Below the pieces are notes generated by a model. That model was given only the letters and a program-made list of their open reading frames with translations. It was not told the origin of the DNA and did no database searches. A DNA stretch of 64,000 bases from G963662655 sp963665015. GTDB lineage: Bacteria; Cloacimonadota; Cloacimonadia; Cloacimonadales; JAIOQZ01. Within the stretch, counting starts at the first letter, position 1. Every line of letters begins with the position of its first letter. Both the position numbers and the translations under genes were made by a program. This document shows positions 1 to 8,382 of the stretch, in pieces. The stretch is from the NCBI GenBank assembly GCA_963665015.2, contig CAXXSY010000004.1, forward strand, positions 930,001-994,000, read 5' to 3'.

Positions 1-733
1 GGTCTGCGCCCCAATCGACCATGCTTGCCGCCAGGTCGCGCTGCTCCTTGCTCGAACGGATTTCGTACTCGTTACCCCAGTGCGGCAGTACGATGAGGAA
101 GTCGCAGGCGGCGTCGGCTTGGCGGATGTGGCTCTCGATATTGGGATCGTCGATGTAATTGATATGTGTGAGGGCCGTTTCGGGCGGGATATGCTTGCGC
201 ATGCCGTTGGTGCCGTAGGTGAAGGCGAAGAATCCCAGTCGGACGCCGTTTGCCTCGAAGGTCGTGTATCGCAGGGAGTCCTTGTCGTTGAAGGTTCCGC
301 AGTTCAGTAGATTCCGCTCATGGATTTTACCGATGGTGCGAATCAGTCCCTGGGTGCCCTGATCGAGACAGTGATTGTTGGCGGTCTGGAGTATATCGAA
401 GCCGCATGAAGTGATAGCGTTCATGATCGGGTCGGGCGTATTGAAGCGGGGATAGCCTGAATAGGGGATATCCGGTCCGGCGAGCACGGTCTCGAAATTC
501 GCCACCGCGATATCCGCCGAATCGACGAAGCTCCGTATCGGCTCGAGCATGGGAAGAAAATCATATGTTTTCGTAGCAGAATCCCAGGCGGAGTGATAGA
601 CAGACCGATGGAACATCAGGTCGCCGGTGAATACGATTTTAACCTTCGTCGGTGCCGGTTCCGAAGGTTCCGCCCGTTTCTCTATCGATTTGCATCCCGC
701 CAGGAGCAGGAGTATCGCCAGGTATATCCTCAT
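1..733 (-). CDS. CapA/PgsA-like metallophosphatase-fold lipoprotein (partial, 3' end outside window)
   Basis: The minus strand stays open from an ATG at 733 to the window edge, giving about 244 residues. The N-terminus MRIYLAILLLLAGCKS is a short lipoprotein signal with a lipobox ending at Cys14, so the protein is probably anchored in a membrane facing the periplasm. The body carries the hallmarks of the CapA (poly-gamma-glutamate capsule biosynthesis) family: GDLMFH near residue 39, ANFET near 80, and TANNHCLDQG near 116, which are the metal-site motifs of this calcineurin-like fold. The family is tied to capsule or polyglutamate metabolism, but many members have no known substrate. The gene is divergent from the outer-membrane protein at 911. 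The C-terminus cannot be assessed. Confidence 0.85.
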   Translation of the reverse strand, partial: MRIYLAILLLLAGCKSIEKRAEPSEPAPTKVKIVFTGDLMFHRSVYHSAWDSATKTYDFLPMLEPIRSFVDSADIAVANFETVLAGPDIPYSGYPRFNTPDPIMNAITSCGFDILQTANNHCLDQGTQGLIRTIGKIHERNLLNCGTFNDKDSLRYTTFEANGVRLGFFAFTYGTNGMRKHIPPETALTHINYIDDPNIESHIRQADAACDFLIVLPHWGNEYEIRSSKEQRDLAASMVDWGAD

Positions 734-806
734 AGATTCTCCGATTGACGAATGCTTGCAGGTCGCGCCCGATTTGTAAAGGGAAATCGAGAAACCCCAT
801 CCCCAG

Positions 807-834
807 CCCTTCCCCTTTGGCCAAAGGGGAAGGG
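807..834. repeat. perfect 14-bp palindromic hairpin of the CCCC-rich REP-like family
   Basis: CCCTTCCCCTTTGG is followed directly by its reverse complement, and CCCCATCCCCAG precedes it. It lies between two divergent genes, so it is not a simple terminator. Related hairpins with different stem sequences occur at 7512-7538, 16954-16977, 17005-17028, 29143-29168, 29231-29256 and 56133-56157. Confidence 0.8.
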
Positions 835-910
835 AGCGGAGAGTTATTGCTTGACAGATCACGGCGGTGCGGCAGGTACTTGCGGAGAATACTTTGAGAA
901 GGGATGTGCA

Positions 911-1849
911 ATGAAGAAGTTCATGTCAATCTTGTTGTTTGTGTGCGTGTTCGGAAGCGCGTTTTCCATGACGAATACCTTTCCGATGGTGAACATCGGT
1001 TACAGTTACGTCAACGATGCCAAGTTCGAGGACCCGTACAAGGACGATCCCGAATGGGGCAGCGCCACGATCGGGTTGAAGACGATGGATGTCGATTTCG
1101 GATATCCGTTGTTGTATCATGAAAACCGGACGCTTTTCGTTCCGGCGGTGGAATACGGTTTCGTGCAGTCGTACTACCGGGAAGAGCCGGAAAATTACGA
1201 GCCTGAGGATTTACACGATATCCGCCTCGCATTTCGGCTTCAACGTAAACTGGGCAGCATGTTCCGGATCAAGGCGCACGCCGCGCCGGGCGTGTCGTCC
1301 GATCTGCGGAGCGACTTGTCGTCTGATGATTTCAACGTGAAGGGTAATCTGTCGCTCGACTTTAAGATCAACGATAACCTGAGCATCGAAGCGGGGGCGC
1401 TCTACGACACACCGTTCGGCAGGCAGGAGATATTGCCGCTCATCGGCGCGACCTGGCAGATGGGTGATTTCTACGCGTCGGTGCTGTACCCGCGGTATTT
1501 CGATTTCCGCTGGACCTGGAATCGCGAGATGACGTTGGGATTCCTGACCACGATCCAGGGCAATCGATACAACCTTGAAGTCGGTGAGCCGGAAACGACG
1601 GAAGAGGCGATAGACCCCGACTTCCAGAAGGTCGATTATATCGAGTATTCTCGTATCGATGTGGGCCCGATCATCTATTGGAATATCTTCGATCATTTCT
1701 GGTTCGATATCCAGACGGGCGCTTCGTTTGGCAAGAAGTACCGGTTCTACGATGTGAATGATGAGGAGATGGCGCTGAAGGATTATTCGAGTGAGCCATC
1801 ATGGTTCATGAGCGTCATCGTGCGTTATCGAATCCCGATACCGGAATAG
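911..1849 (+). CDS. outer-membrane beta-barrel protein, DUF6268-like
   Basis: The ATG at 911 opens a typical signal peptide (MKKFMSILLFVCVFGSAFS), so this start was chosen over an in-frame ATG at 752, which would run through a repeat. The mature protein of about 290 residues alternates hydrophobic and polar residues and is rich in aromatic residues (for example FYASVLYPRYFDFRWTW). It ends in a strand with terminal aromatics, as expected for an outer-membrane barrel. The overall pattern resembles DUF6268 proteins of Bacteroidota-type genomes, a family without known function. The family assignment is tentative; the barrel and export predictions are firmer. Confidence 0.7.
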   Translation: MKKFMSILLFVCVFGSAFSMTNTFPMVNIGYSYVNDAKFEDPYKDDPEWGSATIGLKTMDVDFGYPLLYHENRTLFVPAVEYGFVQSYYREEPENYEPEDLHDIRLAFRLQRKLGSMFRIKAHAAPGVSSDLRSDLSSDDFNVKGNLSLDFKINDNLSIEAGALYDTPFGRQEILPLIGATWQMGDFYASVLYPRYFDFRWTWNREMTLGFLTTIQGNRYNLEVGEPETTEEAIDPDFQKVDYIEYSRIDVGPIIYWNIFDHFWFDIQTGASFGKKYRFYDVNDEEMALKDYSSEPSWFMSVIVRYRIPIPE

Positions 1850-1889
1850 ATGTTTTGTCTGGGTAATCTTCTGGGATTGCCAGGTAAAA

Positions 1890-1959
1890 GAGAATGCCAA
1901 GCTGGAGCTTGGCGGACCAATAGAGAAGAGAATGCCAAGCTGGAGCTTGGCGGACCAAT
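1890..1959. repeat. two copies of the GCCAAGC-TGGA-GCTTGGC hairpin repeat (family B)
   Basis: Two tandem copies of a hairpin with arms GCCAAGC/GCTTGGC and loop TGGA, each followed by GGACCAAT, sit just after the outer-membrane protein gene. The same hairpin recurs at 30826-30935, forms a nine-unit array at 30994-31407, appears in altered form near 41450-41880, and is interrupted at 47216-47273. Confidence 0.85.
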
Positions 1960-1960
1960 T

Positions 1961-1988
1961 AAAAAAGGCTGCCGGATGGCAGCCTTTC
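1961..1988 (-). terminator. rho-independent terminator of the che operon
   Basis: An 8-bp stem AGGCTGCC/GGCAGCCT with a 4-nt loop is followed on the minus strand by six T. It begins a few bases after the cheX stop codon. The plus-strand reading also ends in CTTTCTC, so it may act weakly for the convergent gene. Confidence 0.85.
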
Positions 1989-1991
1989 TCG

Positions 1992-2411
1992 TTATAACTC
2001 TTTGAACAATATCTTCATGGGCTGATTTCGATAGAAAATCATATCGGAATCGTAGCCGCTCGAATCCTTATCCATTTCTTCGTAGGGAATCGTTTTCGGG
2101 AAGGGCAGGAGTTTGTCGTGGTTGGGATAGAGTTTTCCGATGAAATTTCCGCCGATCATGTTGACGATCTCCTGGAGGCAGTCGGAGATATCTTCCGTGG
2201 TGGGTTCTTCGGGCAGGCCGAGGAAGTTGACGGTCAGTTCGGTCGCCAGGTCTTTACCCAGCAGGATCCTGAATTTGAACTGGGGGTCGTCGAATAGCGT
2301 ACAGAAACGGTAGGATTCGATCACTTCGTCCGGCGGCGTTTCTTCGACCAGGAAGAACATCTCTTCCAGGATGTTAGAAATCGTATCCCTCAAAACTTTC
2401 ATCTTCTTCAT
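1992..2411 (-). CDS. cheX: CheX-like chemotaxis phosphatase
   Basis: A 139-residue cytoplasmic protein with the CheC/CheX/FliY signature E-x2-N (Glu81, Asn84 in CLQEIVNMIGGNF), the residues that position water to dephosphorylate CheY~P. Its length suits a single-domain CheX. AGGAGA lies 8 bases before the ATG at 2411 and supports that start. The gene overlaps the end of the upstream cheY-like gene by 38 bases, which indicates translational coupling and a matched regulator/phosphatase pair. It is the last gene of the operon, before a strong terminator. Confidence 0.8.
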   Translation of the reverse strand: MKKMKVLRDTISNILEEMFFLVEETPPDEVIESYRFCTLFDDPQFKFRILLGKDLATELTVNFLGLPEEPTTEDISDCLQEIVNMIGGNFIGKLYPNHDKLLPFPKTIPYEEMDKDSSGYDSDMIFYRNQPMKILFKEL

Positions 2412-2799
2412 CGAGCGCTTCTCCTATATCTAAAAGACGTGTCAGGTAGTCCCGTACATCTTCGGGTCTGAATGGTTTGTGCAGCAGTCCCGCTACTTTA
2501 TCTCCCAGCACATCGAGAATCTCGTCACTCCTCGTTTCCGAGGTGATGACCACGATGGGCGTGTATTTGAACATATCGTTCTTTCTCACTTCATTGACAA
2601 AGGTGAAGCCGTCCATGCCAGGCATGTTGATGTCGGTAAAAATCATATCGACCCAATTCCCCGCGAGGACTTCCAGCCCTTCGATACCGTTTCCGGCTTC
2701 GAGGAATTCCACATCGCCGACATGACACATCTTGATGACTTTAATCATGACTTTTCGAAGCGAGCGCGAGTCATCTACTATCAGCAGCTTCAATGCCAT
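2374..2799 (-). CDS. cheY: CheY-like single-domain response regulator
   Basis: A 141-residue receiver domain with all key residues: acidic pair Asp9-Asp10, phosphoacceptor Asp56 (FTDINMPGMDG), Thr86/Ser87 (ITSE) and Lys108 (HKPF). There is no output domain, only a short acidic tail of about 17 residues. It most likely acts as a diffusible phospho-signal. The neighbouring cheX product would switch it off. The histidine kinase is not in this window, so the input is unknown. Confidence 0.88.
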   Translation of the reverse strand: MALKLLIVDDSRSLRKVMIKVIKMCHVGDVEFLEAGNGIEGLEVLAGNWVDMIFTDINMPGMDGFTFVNEVRKNDMFKYTPIVVITSETRSDEILDVLGDKVAGLLHKPFRPEDVRDYLTRLLDIGEALDEEDESFEGYDF

Positions 2800-2811
2800 A
2801 CGAATATTCTC

Positions 2812-3651
2812 CTAAAGCGTTAAATTATCAACCAGGTCTTTTATCTTATCGACCGAGCCGGAAATGATCTGATCCAGCTCACGACTTTTGATGTTGTACT
2901 TGAGCAGCAGTTGTTCGTAGCCGGAATAGGCGAGGGAATCCCGGGTGGACATCTTGCCGATCAGGAAGGCTATATAATCCGAAAGCGAAACGATGTTCAC
3001 GTAGGGACTGTTGCTCCGCTCCGGATTGTGATGAAACTTCGCGACGTCCGTGATCACCTTGCTGAAGTTCCATTTCTTCAGGATCGCGGAACCCACCACC
3101 GGGTGTGTGAATCCGATGATCTTCCGCTCCGCGGTGGTGAAATCGATGCTGGTCTCCTGCACCAGCGTGATGATCTTCTCGAATTCATCCGAGACGTACT
3201 GGCTCATGATGATCTTGCCGATATCGTGCAGCAGCGCGGCGGTGAAGAGGATCGCCGAATCGAGATTGGGCTCGTAGCGTATCAGTTCCTGCGATATCGT
3301 CGCCACCGAGAGCGAATGCTCCCATATCTCGCCCTGGATCGACTCGTAGCCGGGCAGGAATTTCTCGAAGTATTTTCGGGCAGCGGAAATCATGATGATC
3401 GAGGTCATCTGGTTTACGCCCAGATAGCTGATCGCGGTTTGCAGATCGCTGATTTCGGTGCTCTTGGCGTAGGCTGCTGAATTGACGACTTTCAGGATGT
3501 TCGCGGTGAGCGCCGGATCGTACTTGATCAGATCGGTCAGCTCGCGGACGCTGAAGTCCTCATTGCGGATAATGGTCATTGCCTTCTGTGCGACTTTGCT
3601 GAAAGGAGGAAGATACTCAATATCCGCAACAATGTCAGACATCTTGATCAT
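2812..3651 (-). CDS. HDOD-domain signalling protein
   Basis: A 279-residue soluble protein matching the HDOD domain: LPPFSKVAQKAMTIIRN, then IIKYDPALTANILKVVNSAAY, then a degenerate HD region with ALLHDIGKIIM. HDOD proteins are thought to be non-catalytic or poorly catalytic relatives of HD phosphohydrolases that integrate signalling. The start codon overlaps the cheD stop codon (ATGA), so the two are translationally coupled. Placement between cheD and cheY suggests a role as effector or scaffold in the same pathway. Confidence 0.85.
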   Translation of the reverse strand: MIKMSDIVADIEYLPPFSKVAQKAMTIIRNEDFSVRELTDLIKYDPALTANILKVVNSAAYAKSTEISDLQTAISYLGVNQMTSIIMISAARKYFEKFLPGYESIQGEIWEHSLSVATISQELIRYEPNLDSAILFTAALLHDIGKIIMSQYVSDEFEKIITLVQETSIDFTTAERKIIGFTHPVVGSAILKKWNFSKVITDVAKFHHNPERSNSPYVNIVSLSDYIAFLIGKMSTRDSLAYSGYEQLLLKYNIKSRELDQIISGSVDKIKDLVDNLTL

Positions 3652-4130
3652 ATCTCATACTCCTCGGACGAATTGGAAATCACACATCGCCCAGTCTCCA
3701 CATAGAGCTTGACGGTACGGCTTTTCGAACCGCCAACATCTTCGGCCTTGATCATGATGTTATTCCGCCACAAAATCTTACGGACTGCGGCGTAGTTGCG
3801 TTCGCCAATATTGAAGAATTTGTTCTTATCCATCACGTTGCTGCCGCCGATAACCTTGACGATGACGCGGTTGCGCTTGGCGCCAAGCTGGAACAGAGAC
3901 TTGAACAGCAGCGGAACACCGGTATCGACATACTTGTATGCAACAAGATTATCTCGGTCACGTTCGATGGACGAATCCGGCAACATCACATGAATCATTC
4001 CACCGACCTTCTGCACGGGATCGTACAGAACAATCGCCACGCAGGATCCCAGGGAGTATGTAACGATTGTGTCTTCAGGCTTGTTTGAAACCTTCATATC
4101 GGCGATATTGACTACAACATATTTAGCCAT
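3648..4130 (-). CDS. cheD: CheD chemoreceptor glutamine deamidase
   Basis: A 160-residue protein with the CheD active-site motifs: catalytic Cys30 in YSLGSCVAIVLYD, His47 in GGMIHVMLPD, and KVIGGS further on. CheD deamidates glutamines of methyl-accepting chemotaxis receptors and binds CheC/CheX-type phosphatases. AGGACA lies 5-6 bases before the ATG at 4130, which favours it over an in-frame ATG at 4145. It is the first gene of the operon cheD > HDOD > cheY > cheX. No receptor, CheA or CheW gene is nearby, so partners must be elsewhere. Confidence 0.9.
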   Translation of the reverse strand: MAKYVVVNIADMKVSNKPEDTIVTYSLGSCVAIVLYDPVQKVGGMIHVMLPDSSIERDRDNLVAYKYVDTGVPLLFKSLFQLGAKRNRVIVKVIGGSNVMDKNKFFNIGERNYAAVRKILWRNNIMIKAEDVGGSKSRTVKLYVETGRCVISNSSEEYEI

Positions 4131-4487
4131 ACTATGTCCTGACAATTATTTGCAATGATAATCAATTCAACGAAAAATCCGTGTATTCAATCACTGAGTT
4201 CTCTGCCGGTTTTGTCAATCGGAAATCGGATTGTAAAGCTTTTTTTTTCGGTCTATCCGACTCTGTCAAAGAAACTCTCCGTTCATTTCGTCAATGTATT
4301 AAGGAAAAACTTGATCAAATTCTTTTGAACAAGTAACATGGAGATATAATACGGCTTTCCGGTCGAAATGCAATAAATCAATCACCGGAAGGATTGATTT
4401 TTAATCTCCGGAGACATTTTCCGTACGTTCGGATTCATGTCGTGCGTCTCTATCATGAAACGTTACAAGCCTTGAGAGGAGGTTGCC
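4131..4487. promoter_or_regulatory. divergent intergenic region between cheD and the secreted protease
   Basis: About 350 bases, more AT-rich than the flanks and without a coding frame. It must hold the promoters of both divergent transcription units. A TATAAT hexamer at 4345-4350 is a possible plus-strand -10 element, but no well-spaced -35 box is evident (TTGAAC at 4325 is only 14 bases away). No palindromic operator or repeat stands out. Confidence 0.4.
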
Positions 4488-7301
4488 ATGTATAGACATT
4501 TTTCGGTTATTCTCTTGTTCGCATTCGTTATACCCGCCTTGACCGCGTTGAGTCCCGGTTACGACAATTGTCCGCTGACGCCGGTACAGAAGCCGGTCAT
4601 GGTGCGCGGTGAATCGATGATAAACCTGATCGTCAAAGGAGACGTGTCGGAGGGAATTTTGCGGGCGAATGGCGTCGAACCGGGCGGCAGGATCGGCGAT
4701 ATCCGGTCGATCAGAATCCCGACGGATCAGATCGATGTTCTCGATGAGATACCCGGCGTCGAAGCCGTCTATCCCAGCAAGCGCTACGATCTGCTCCTGA
4801 ACGAATCGACCTCCGACCTGATGTCCGGATCAAACTACGCCGGATGCAACGCAGACGATGTTCAGGATTTGGGCGTGGACGGCTCCGGCGTGATTGTCGC
4901 TATTATCGATCCGACACCGTTCAACTGGAAGCACGAGGACTTTACGGACGGCGGACTCAGTGGCGTGCGGTCGCTGTTTATCTGGCAGCAGGCGGAGACA
5001 GGCGGATCGTCGCCATCCGAGACCGGCTGCGGGTACGGAAACGAATATTCTCGATCGGATCTTCAGTCCGACAACGGTCCTGCACTCTACGGAACGAACC
5101 ACGGAACCCCCTGTGCCGGCATCGCCGCAGGTGACGGCTCGGCAAGCGGCGGCTCCCGAAAGGGGATGGCACCGGCTGCCGATATCATCTACGTGCAGGT
5201 GGGTGACTACGATTACCATATCGTCGATGCGCTCTCCTACATCGCGCAGAAGGCGGATGCGCTGGGGCAATCTGTGTCCGTCAGCATGAGCCTGGGCACG
5301 AAATACACCACCGCGGACGGAACCGACGCCATCTCGCAGGCGATCGACAACTTCTCCGGCGAGGGACGATCCGTTACAGTGGCCGCTGGAAACTACTACA
5401 CGACCTCCGATCATGCCTTCGGATACTCGACCTACGGCTCGCCAACTACCGATCTCACCCTGCGCGTTTCCAGCTACTCCGATACCGGACCCGGTCACTA
5501 CGACGACTATGTCGGTACGCTCATCAGCTACAAGCAGGGCGACGACTTCGATGTCACCGTTACCTCGCCTTCCGGTACGGACTACACGACGACCGTCGCC
5601 GAAGAGGACGAATTCTTCGACACGCCCGAAGGACGGCTGGAGATATGGCACGATTCGGGCCCGGCGATTCTGGTCATCGTTTGCGACACCACCGGAACCG
5701 TCACGGTCGGAGACGTCTGGGAGATCGATCTTACGCCGCCGGATGCAAGCTTTGACAATCAGGGCGGAACCTGGAGCGCCTATACGCTGGAATATCACGT
5801 CTATGGCTACTTCACCTCCTACCAGACCGGACAGTACACGTTAAATGAATGGGCCTCCGGCGATGAATGCATCTGCGTCGGCGCCCACAGCAAGTCGAGC
5901 GGAGCCATGTACGCGCAATCCAGCTCGGGTCCCACCGGTGATGACCGCTCCAAGCCGGATATCACCGCGCCCACCAATGCGAACGCCCCAAATACGAGCA
6001 GCTCGACCGGCTATTCGTCCATCTGTTGTACCAGTGGTGCCACGCCGCACGCCGCGGGAGCGGTCGCGCTGATGTACCAGCGCTATCCCGACGCCACGCC
6101 GGACGAAATCCGACAGATGCTGATCGACACCGCGTTCAACGATTCCGATACCGGCGCGATCCCGGACGACAGCCCCGACATGCGATGGGGATACGGAAAG
6201 CTCAACGCCTGGGGTGCCTACGGGGAGACGGCGTATCAGGTCAGCGAGGATATCGGCGGTACCGGAAATTACGCCTTTGTGATGGCGGATGAATCCGGCG
6301 CGCCCACCGTGGCGGAAATCGATTTCTCGTCGGAGGATATCGACCGGGTGACCCTGACAAAGCATTTGTATGAGTTCCCTCCGGAAACCCCCGTTGACAA
6401 TAGCGTGGTGCGATGCTGGTTCGAGATTGAAACCAAGGGCGGAAGCGGGACCTTCGAATGCGATCTGACGCTCTACTACACCACGGACGAGCTGAACAAC
6501 AGCGGATTCGACGATCCCGCCACCTCCGAGACGAGGCTGATCCTCTACCGTCACAACGGCAGCGAATGGGTCGAGATGGGCGGTACGGTCGATACGGCGA
6601 ACAACTGCGTCACACTCTCGGGCGTTACCGGGTTCTCAGACTGGTGTATCACCGATCCGGAGGAAACAACCCTGCCCAGCGAGTTGATCAGCATGATGTG
6701 CTCGCAGGTCTCGGGTCAGGGCGTACTGCTGGCGTGGGACGTCCAGGCCGAATCGGACCGGCTCGGGTACTACGTGCTGCGCTCCGGGACGGATCAATTG
6801 ATCGACGCCGTTCCGCTGAGCGTCGATCTCATCCCGGCGCAGAATTCGACCGGTAGCAATACATACCGGTTCGTTGACGAGGAGGTTGAAGCGGACGCGG
6901 ATTACTGGTATTGGCTCCAAATCGTGGAGGCAGACGGCAGCGTGTCGTACCTGGGCTCGTATCACATGGCCATAATCGGGGATGGGGAAGAGGTCGATCC
7001 TGCGGCGCCGCTTGTCACGCAATTACACGGTAACTACCCCAATCCGTTCAATCCCAGTACGTGCATACGGTTCGATCTCGCGTCCGATGAAGACCATGCT
7101 CCGGTGCGACTGGATGTGTTCAACCTTAAGGGGCAGCGTGTGAAAATCCTCTACGACGGATTGATGGAACCGGGGAAGAATCGCTCGGTGACCTGGGACG
7201 GAACCGACGATCACGGGAGGACGGTATCCAGCGGCATCTACACCTACCGCCTCGAAGCCGATAACCGCGTCATGATCGGAAAGGCGCTGATGATCAAGTA
7301 G
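4488..7301 (+). CDS. secreted subtilisin-like serine protease with type IX C-terminal sorting tail
   Basis: 937 residues. A signal peptide (1-21) is followed by a propeptide-like region, then an S8 catalytic domain. The triad is Asp141 (VAIIDPTPF), His205 (GTNHGTPCAG) and Ser516 (TSGATPHAAG), and the oxyanion Asn is Asn302 (AAGN). About 210 residues separate Asn302 from Ser516, so a beta-rich domain is inserted there (about 320-450), as in several large S8 proteases. Asp141 sits in DPTPF rather than the usual DTG. A FnIII-like segment follows (about 745-835). The C-terminus has YPNPFNPST plus a FlgD-like domain ending in KALMIK, the type A sorting signal of type IX secretion in FCB bacteria. 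GAGGAGG precedes the start. Likely exported and surface-attached or released; the substrate is unknown. Confidence 0.9.
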   Translation: MYRHFSVILLFAFVIPALTALSPGYDNCPLTPVQKPVMVRGESMINLIVKGDVSEGILRANGVEPGGRIGDIRSIRIPTDQIDVLDEIPGVEAVYPSKRYDLLLNESTSDLMSGSNYAGCNADDVQDLGVDGSGVIVAIIDPTPFNWKHEDFTDGGLSGVRSLFIWQQAETGGSSPSETGCGYGNEYSRSDLQSDNGPALYGTNHGTPCAGIAAGDGSASGGSRKGMAPAADIIYVQVGDYDYHIVDALSYIAQKADALGQSVSVSMSLGTKYTTADGTDAISQAIDNFSGEGRSVTVAAGNYYTTSDHAFGYSTYGSPTTDLTLRVSSYSDTGPGHYDDYVGTLISYKQGDDFDVTVTSPSGTDYTTTVAEEDEFFDTPEGRLEIWHDSGPAILVIVCDTTGTVTVGDVWEIDLTPPDASFDNQGGTWSAYTLEYHVYGYFTSYQTGQYTLNEWASGDECICVGAHSKSSGAMYAQSSSGPTGDDRSKPDITAPTNANAPNTSSSTGYSSICCTSGATPHAAGAVALMYQRYPDATPDEIRQMLIDTAFNDSDTGAIPDDSPDMRWGYGKLNAWGAYGETAYQVSEDIGGTGNYAFVMADESGAPTVAEIDFSSEDIDRVTLTKHLYEFPPETPVDNSVVRCWFEIETKGGSGTFECDLTLYYTTDELNNSGFDDPATSETRLILYRHNGSEWVEMGGTVDTANNCVTLSGVTGFSDWCITDPEETTLPSELISMMCSQVSGQGVLLAWDVQAESDRLGYYVLRSGTDQLIDAVPLSVDLIPAQNSTGSNTYRFVDEEVEADADYWYWLQIVEADGSVSYLGSYHMAIIGDGEEVDPAAPLVTQLHGNYPNPFNPSTCIRFDLASDEDHAPVRLDVFNLKGQRVKILYDGLMEPGKNRSVTWDGTDDHGRTVSSGIYTYRLEADNRVMIGKALMIK

Positions 7302-7626
7302 TTTCCGAAAGAATTCTGTTGAATAGACGGTAACTGCGAACCATCAATATCCTTGTTAGCGCCGAACACCTTTCTCACTGTAGGCGTCGATCTCCGAGGG
7401 CGTAAAAAACGCGCCCGGGGATCACGCACTACGAGGGAGGGGAGATGCGGACGTGGACGTCCGCGTTCCGTGAAGAGAATAGAGAATCGGTCGTCTGCCA
7501 TCCTCTCCGCTCTCTTCCCCTTTGGCAAAGGGGAAGAGCTGAAGATGGGGTTTCTCCATCCTGTTCATCCTGTAAATCGTGCTATTCGATAATCCTGATT
7601 CAGACAGAAAAATGTATAGACTTGCT
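7302..7626. repeat. intergenic repeat cluster between convergent genes
   Basis: This stretch holds no credible gene. It contains, in order: a GTAGGCGTCGATCTCCGAGGGCG hairpin remnant at about 7380-7402 (GTAG REP-like family); a GCGGACGT-gg-ACGTCCGC palindrome at 7447-7464; a 12-bp hairpin CTCTTCCCCTTT/AAAGGGGAAGAG at 7512-7538; and a reverse copy of the ATCCTG-rich repeat at about 7556-7612. Each has relatives elsewhere in the window. The hairpins may double as terminators for the converging genes, but none has a canonical T tract. Confidence 0.75.
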
Positions 7627-7992
7627 CTACACTCTCTTCCGCTTCGCTTTGAACAGCACCGAGGTCACCAGTTCGATAAGAAATCCGTAGATCACGCCCA
7701 TGACGACCGTGCCGGTGAACATCGCGGCACTGCTCATCTCGGGATTGGCGGTCATCGTGGCGGCTAGTCCGCCCGGGATGCTGAGGATCAATCCGATCAG
7801 CGGACCGTGGATCGCCCAGTGCATCTTCATGGCGCTGATGCCGATAACAAAACCGATCAGCGTTCTGCTGAGAAAGATCGATGCCGACATGACCAGGGGG
7901 AGCTCTCCACCGCTCGAAGCCAGGAGACAGCAGATAACGCCGCAGACCGCACCCATCAGGGTTGCGATGATAACACGTTTCGATGATATCAT
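7627..7992 (-). CDS. hypothetical four-helix inner-membrane protein
   Basis: 121 residues with four predicted membrane helices (about 7-27, 34-55, 62-83, 88-112) rich in Gly and Ala, and a basic C-terminal tail (KAKRKRV). No catalytic motif or family is recognised. A GGAGG sequence precedes the ATG. It follows the Cys-rich small protein and the HTH regulator on the same strand and may form an operon with them. Confidence 0.6.
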   Translation of the reverse strand: MISSKRVIIATLMGAVCGVICCLLASSGGELPLVMSASIFLSRTLIGFVIGISAMKMHWAIHGPLIGLILSIPGGLAATMTANPEMSSAAMFTGTVVMGVIYGFLIELVTSVLFKAKRKRV

Positions 7993-8071
7993 GATTCACC
8001 TCCTATGATGGTCACAGTAGTTCATGCGGTGAAATAATTGGCAAGTTAATAATATGCGCGGATATCGGGGA

Positions 8072-8323
8072 CTATTTCTTGAGGTTCTTCTGGCTGACTT
8101 GCTTCTGAATGCCCTGACGAATCGTCTCGATCTTCTTGCTCTCGAATGGGAATAGGTCGTCGGGTACATGATTGGAGCCCAGTTGAAGCGCCACCTGATA
8201 CCGGGCGCATTTGTCGTAATCCGCATGACAATAGACCTCTTTCAGCGACACGACCGTTGACGACAGCTGCGGCATTTCTCCGTTGAAAAACGGGCATATC
8301 TCTATTTTCGGACACTTACTCAT
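8072..8323 (-). CDS. small cysteine-rich cytoplasmic protein, uncharacterised
   Basis: The ATG at 8323, preceded by GGAAGATT, gives 83 residues starting MSKCPKIEICPFF; the longer open frame from 8368 lacks support. Cysteines come in two pairs, C-x5-C near the N-terminus and C-x6-C in VYCHADYDKCARY, suggesting a metal or Fe-S site. The C-terminal half has VPDDLFPFE. I recall similar short CPFF...KCARY proteins of unknown function in anaerobic bacteria, but cannot name a family. It lies between an HTH regulator and a membrane protein, all on the minus strand. Confidence 0.65.
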   Translation of the reverse strand: MSKCPKIEICPFFNGEMPQLSSTVVSLKEVYCHADYDKCARYQVALQLGSNHVPDDLFPFESKKIETIRQGIQKQVSQKNLKK

Positions 8324-8382
8324 AATCTTCCTTTTCGTATAGTATAACGAAGAATGCTTCGGAGTCAATCAAGGAATGCATT

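Noticed and set aside
752..910. N-terminal extension of the outer-membrane protein to an ATG at 752
   Set aside because: It would translate through a palindromic repeat and bury the signal peptide that starts at 911.
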